Positions 32,582 to 35,637 of a stretch of 35,637 nucleotides of DNA are shown piece by piece. Under the pieces are notes generated by a model, which did no database searches, was not told where the DNA came from, and was given only the letters and a program-made list of their open reading frames with translations. The stretch comes from Flintibacter muris (GTDB taxonomy: Bacteria > Bacillota > Clostridia > Oscillospirales > Oscillospiraceae), in NCBI RefSeq assembly GCF_943192995.1, contig NZ_CALPCP010000038.1:1-35637 (forward strand), in the 5' to 3' direction. The translations under genes were made by a program, and so were the position numbers. Position 1 is the stretch's first letter, and each line of letters begins with the position of its first letter.

Positions 32582-33793
32582 TTACAGTGAATCCCATGAC
32601 ATCTTTAAAGAAAATCCATGGCTTCTTTTTAACTGAGTAACTGCGGCTCGATTAACATCAATAACATCTCTAAAACTACGAGTTTGAGCATACACTCCAC
32701 ATTTTTCAAGGCGTTCAATTTCTCGTTCTGCCGTAACTAGTAGCATTTCATAACTATCAAGTGTCTCTTGATAACTTGGCCTATTCAAAAGTGAGACTTG
32801 GTGTTTAAGACAACAAAGGTAATGTTTAAATGCGTCAGTTTCGTTAAATCCAGTGGCAGACGGAGGTGCCGATGATTGAAATATTTTGCTTATACCTTCA
32901 TCTAAAAAGTCCTTGTCTTTTGATTTCATTGAGGCCAAGTGTCCATGATTAAATGCCCAGTCCATAAATGACAACTTGTATTCTGATAGTGCTTCTGGAT
33001 AATATACCCATGTACTCTTTCGCTTTTGTTCATCAGTATCAATAAATCTATTGGTAAAACTCCTAACATTTAACCATGACCCGGATGCCATAGCATCAGT
33101 TCTAAGCAGGGCTAACGGTAATAATTGGTGATTTCCATAACCAAAAACTATTTTTTTCCCCGATATCTTGAGCGTAGCGCATATATGGAGAACATTAGAA
33201 AGCCACATTGGATTATCTGCTAAATATTTTCGATCTAGGGCCTCTGCAATAATATAAAAACCATCAACGTCCAAATCAAGAATCGCTTGTAGCACAGGTT
33301 CAATTGTATTTTCATTCTGCACTAAAAAATCTTTGGGAAACGTCAGCGTAGCTAATAAGGGCTTGTCATTCATGTATTTATGACCTGAATCGATGATTCG
33401 CTTGGTTTGACGTAAAAACCGATTTGCCCATGATGAATCGTAGTTATTCAAAATGCTTGGCAAAATATATGCCACAGATTTCGCAATATCATTGCAGTTT
33501 TTAATTTCTTGTATTTGCTGGTCAATTGGGGTGTTATTTTGTTGCAATTTAGTATTTAGATTGCTATCCCAATACGAATATTGACTAAGCCGTTTAAGTT
33601 CACTTTTTGGACAATAACATTGAGGGTCGAAGTAACATTGTACTCCTGCTTTTTGAAATTCGATGCTCCACGTCTTTAATTGTGTAGGTGCCATATCTCT
33701 TGGACTCAAAATAACTGAAGTTTTGTCCCATTTTTTTGACAAATCAAGTGTTAGCGCTTTCATGCCATGTCCAAATTGTAAAAATAATTCCAT
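32582..33793 (-). CDS. Conserved-looking protein of unknown function in the kinase cassette (possible TIM-barrel)
   Basis: A 403-aa protein with no signal peptide or membrane segment. Blocks that look conserved and functional: SVILSPRDMAPTQL (residues 26-39), CYFDPQCYCP (53-62), LDVDGFYIIAE (174-184), KIVFGYGNHQLLPLA (213-227) and DAMASGSWLNVRSF (233-246). Near the end is RSFRDVIDVNRAAVTQL. Alternating strands and helices with charged or polar strand ends suggest an alpha/beta barrel, perhaps TGT-like, but this is inference. I start at the ATG 33793 (GGAGG upstream); a longer frame to 33850 would overlap the kinase. AT-rich, so probably horizontally acquired. Third gene of the operon. Confidence 0.65.
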   Translation of the reverse strand: MELFLQFGHGMKALTLDLSKKWDKTSVILSPRDMAPTQLKTWSIEFQKAGVQCYFDPQCYCPKSELKRLSQYSYWDSNLNTKLQQNNTPIDQQIQEIKNCNDIAKSVAYILPSILNNYDSSWANRFLRQTKRIIDSGHKYMNDKPLLATLTFPKDFLVQNENTIEPVLQAILDLDVDGFYIIAEALDRKYLADNPMWLSNVLHICATLKISGKKIVFGYGNHQLLPLALLRTDAMASGSWLNVRSFTNRFIDTDEQKRKSTWVYYPEALSEYKLSFMDWAFNHGHLASMKSKDKDFLDEGISKIFQSSAPPSATGFNETDAFKHYLCCLKHQVSLLNRPSYQETLDSYEMLLVTAEREIERLEKCGVYAQTRSFRDVIDVNRAAVTQLKRSHGFSLKMSWDSL

Positions 33794-33813
33794 TAAATTA
33801 AGCGATCCTCCTT

Positions 33814-34653
33814 TTAGAGGGTTAGTGTTTTCTGAACTGTATAGAACCATTCCAATGCTTTTTTTGCACTTGGCGGACGTTTACTTACTTGCTTTTGCAT
33901 TAGAGTCTGAATCAATCCCATCAATTGACTATCTCTATCCCCAGGAATGAGATAGTTTTCTGGTGTTACAGTTACAGTCTGATACCATATTTCATTAATG
34001 TCCATTTCTTTCCCCGTAATAAACGGGTGCTTTCCAAAAATAGCTTGATACACAACAACTCCTACAGAAAAAAGATCCGCTTTGCTATTTATGCTTGCTT
34101 TATCATACTGAAATAATTCCGGCGCACCATAGCCCGGCGTATGAGGGCCTACAACTGCAGCAGTATATGTCAGAGAAGGAAGGTTCAGATTCCTTGCAAT
34201 ACCAAAATCAATTAAGTGAAAGGATCCATCATCAGAACAAATAATGTTATCTGGCTTAATGTCTCGATGTACAATATTGAGCGATTCCAATTTTTCGACA
34301 ACTATTAGCAAGCTCTCAAAAAGTTTTAAGCTATCTGTAAGAGGAATTGCTCCTTTTCTTAATCGATTTGTCAAAGTCTCTCCTTCAATATACTCTTCAA
34401 ATAAATAAAAGTATTCATTTCCATCAAATTCAATAGAGGATATCTCTTTAATCTTTGGTACCCCGGGCAAATTATTTTGATTTACAATATCGATTTCTCG
34501 ACGGATTCGTTCGTTCATTTCTTTTACTATCTTTAAAATAGCCATTCCATAGGAATCTAGTTGCACCAAATAAACTTCTTTCTGTCCTGATTCTGGAAAC
34601 TTTTTCAAGATATTAAGCGAAGGAAACTTTTTCACCAACTCATCCATTATCAT
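33814..34653 (-). CDS. Cytosolic Hanks-type Ser/Thr protein kinase
   Basis: A 279-aa kinase domain alone, without transmembrane segment or PASTA repeats. All core motifs are seen: Lys41 (AILK), Glu53 in the C-helix, the catalytic HRDIKPDN (129-136), DFG (149-151), GYGAPE (174-179) and DLFSVGVVVYQAIFGKHPF (helix F). The glycine loop is reduced (ESGQKEVYLV). It should therefore be active and phosphorylate a cytosolic partner. It sits 14 bases after the winged-helix gene and 20 before the 403-aa gene. Unlike housekeeping PrkC-type kinases it is not next to a PP2C phosphatase, and the region is AT-rich. It looks like a module-specific kinase. Confidence 0.93.
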   Translation of the reverse strand: MIMDELVKKFPSLNILKKFPESGQKEVYLVQLDSYGMAILKIVKEMNERIRREIDIVNQNNLPGVPKIKEISSIEFDGNEYFYLFEEYIEGETLTNRLRKGAIPLTDSLKLFESLLIVVEKLESLNIVHRDIKPDNIICSDDGSFHLIDFGIARNLNLPSLTYTAAVVGPHTPGYGAPELFQYDKASINSKADLFSVGVVVYQAIFGKHPFITGKEMDINEIWYQTVTVTPENYLIPGDRDSQLMGLIQTLMQKQVSKRPPSAKKALEWFYTVQKTLTL

Positions 34654-34667
34654 TTTTTCTCACCCTT

Positions 34668-35390
34668 TTAATTATTGAGTATTCTACCAATACATTCATT
34701 TAGATAAATTGAATTATAATTGGATGGAAATCTATTGTGGTGTGCAGGGCTATATTGTATAAACTCTTGGTTATTATATAAATATATGCCTATTCCCAAT
34801 GCGATCATTTTTTTTGCCAATTCAATATCAGGAGCTTTTTTCCTTTTGGACAATACAAAGCTTTCAGAAGCAAACGAAGTATTTATAATAGCTTGTTGCA
34901 TTACTTCATCCCACTTGCTTATTTTAGCTTCAACAGCCTCAATATATTTTACCCCGAAGAGTTCTTTTTTGTTTGGAATAATCCATGCTCCCGCTTTACG
35001 TTCAATGAGATTAGCATCCATCAATGCTTCCAATGACTGCAATAAGGTTTTATATTGAATAGACAGCTCTTTTACTATCCTTTGAGAAGTTACATTCCTT
35101 TTTGAGTATATAAAATACAACAATTTAAGATCTCTTGTAGATAATTTATTTCTGCTTACATTCCACCGCTCATAACGCGAAGGATCATATTCAACAAAAA
35201 CTACATCTGGGTAAGCATTATTTATTTTTGTTTCAATAAATATTGCCAGACTTTTTTTTGCTGTCTCTTTGAAGCATTCTTTCCTATAATTTATAAAATT
35301 AGTGACCATATCAAATTCTTCACCGACAGTTATTGGCCTAGAGTTAATACCCAGAAAAGAATAATTGTCGTATACCTCAATAATGGCCAT
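34668..35390 (-). CDS. Winged-helix protein with nuclease-like (PD-(D/E)xK-type) features
   Basis: A 240-aa protein. The middle (residues ~80-130: LSTRDLKLLYFIYSKRNVTS, QRIVKELSIQYKTLLQSLEA) is a winged helix. Flanking it are pieces that resemble a PD-(D/E)xK nuclease core: NAYPDVVFVEYD (about 58-69) and KYIEAVEAKISKWDEVMQQA (about 147-166, with E-A-K and a Q-containing helix), then a closing strand SFASESFVL. The wHTH would be inserted in the nuclease fold. Nuclease activity is an inference. First gene of the operon; GGTGG lies 13 bases upstream of the ATG. No recognised family name. Confidence 0.6.
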   Translation of the reverse strand: MAIIEVYDNYSFLGINSRPITVGEEFDMVTNFINYRKECFKETAKKSLAIFIETKINNAYPDVVFVEYDPSRYERWNVSRNKLSTRDLKLLYFIYSKRNVTSQRIVKELSIQYKTLLQSLEALMDANLIERKAGAWIIPNKKELFGVKYIEAVEAKISKWDEVMQQAIINTSFASESFVLSKRKKAPDIELAKKMIALGIGIYLYNNQEFIQYSPAHHNRFPSNYNSIYLNECIGRILNN

Positions 35391-35499
35391 CTATCTGTTC
35401 GCCACCTTTCTTTTTATCCCCTATATTGTGCGCAAACAAAATAAATATTTGCAGGTATGGTGACCAATATAAAATATTATCTAAACATGAAAGTACTTA

Positions 35500-35637
35500 C
35501 TATACTATCAGATTCTGATACATCCTCATCAACTCCGCCACGCAGCTTGTCTCGGTGGTAGTCGCCACGTCAAACCCATACGCCTGCATGACGGCCCGGT
35601 CGTTCTGCTGATGGGCCTTCCGCAGCTCCGGGGGCAT
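35500..35637 (-). CDS. DNA methyltransferase (type IIG/YeeA-like), C-terminal fragment at window edge
   Basis: The last 45 codons of a gene entering from the right. The minus strand reads MPPELRKAHQQNDRAVMQAY, then GFDVATTTETSCVAELMRMY, ending QNLIV and TAG at 35500. The PPELRKAHxxNDRAVMxAYGF pattern with a final VAxLMxxYQ is the familiar tail of large class I SAM-dependent DNA methyltransferases of restriction systems. Its composition is GC-rich like the host core, unlike the AT-rich cassette that follows 109 bases downstream. The window starts inside the gene, so no start can be given. Confidence 0.8.
   Translation of the reverse strand: MPPELRKAHQQNDRAVMQAYGFDVATTTETSCVAELMRMYQNLIV

Noticed and set aside
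1..35637. CRISPR array, rRNA genes, complete tRNA genes or complete insertion sequences
   Set aside because: No regularly spaced repeats, no rRNA signature, no complete cloverleaf and no transposase gene are visible in either strand.

Overview
The window looks like the chromosome of a spore-forming, fairly GC-rich Clostridia member, most likely an Oscillospiraceae/Flavonifractor-like gut anaerobe. This is inferred from the GC-rich core genes, spoIIID, a broken alpha/beta-type SASP gene, the yfmF-yfmH pair, an Mbeg1-like hydrolase and small palindromic intergenic repeats. No rRNA gene or CRISPR array is visible. Only the displaced 3' end of a tRNA gene is present.

Layout. (1) 1-12938 is a housekeeping block: yfmF-yfmH-lgt-folD on the plus strand, carAB converging on it, a DUF421/DUF4363 pair, a glmS with a large in-frame deletion, and divergent galM. 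(2) 13012-16305 holds an HTH remnant, then thyA - small ORF without a start - folA on the minus strand, spoIIID, and a divergent Mbeg1-like gene. (3) 16306-23688 is a patchy accessory stretch. It contains a truncated SASP gene, a 25-codon single-TM ORF, a DUF4143 ATPase, a broken SWIM-type gene, an AlbA/Schlafen-type regulator and a decayed second copy of it, Bcp peroxiredoxin, a LURP-one-like protein, a helical protein of unknown function, a densely palindromic 280-base intergenic region, an XRE regulator and two overlapping small basic proteins. (4) 23689-31860 is a catabolic/transport locus: LysR, divergent RraA-family protein, Ldh2-family dehydrogenase, TAXI-type TRAP binding protein and fused TRAP permease, then TetR (frameshifted), a flavin/Fe-S protein and a cupin-like protein. 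(5) 32342-35637 is the right end. A tRNA 3' end with its terminator abuts an AT-rich three-gene minus-strand operon (winged-helix/putative nuclease, Ser/Thr kinase, 403-aa protein). This lies downstream of the GC-rich C-terminus of a DNA methyltransferase.

How genes work together. thyA and folA form the dTMP/folate cycle, and folD supplies the C1-folates it uses. carAB makes carbamoyl phosphate. Ldh2 and RraA probably oxidise and cleave a hydroxy/oxo-acid imported by the TRAP-TAXI system under LysR control. The right-end cassette has the look of a defence or stress-response module: kinase, DNA-binding/nuclease-like protein and a conserved effector candidate, beside a restriction-type methyltransferase at a tRNA integration scar. 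It is the best candidate in the window for an undescribed system.

The window also has many small lesions: the glmS deletion, the tetR frameshift, the SWIM frameshift, the SASP truncation, the start-less ORF between thyA and folA, and decayed HTH and AlbA copies. Some could be assembly errors and should be checked against reads.
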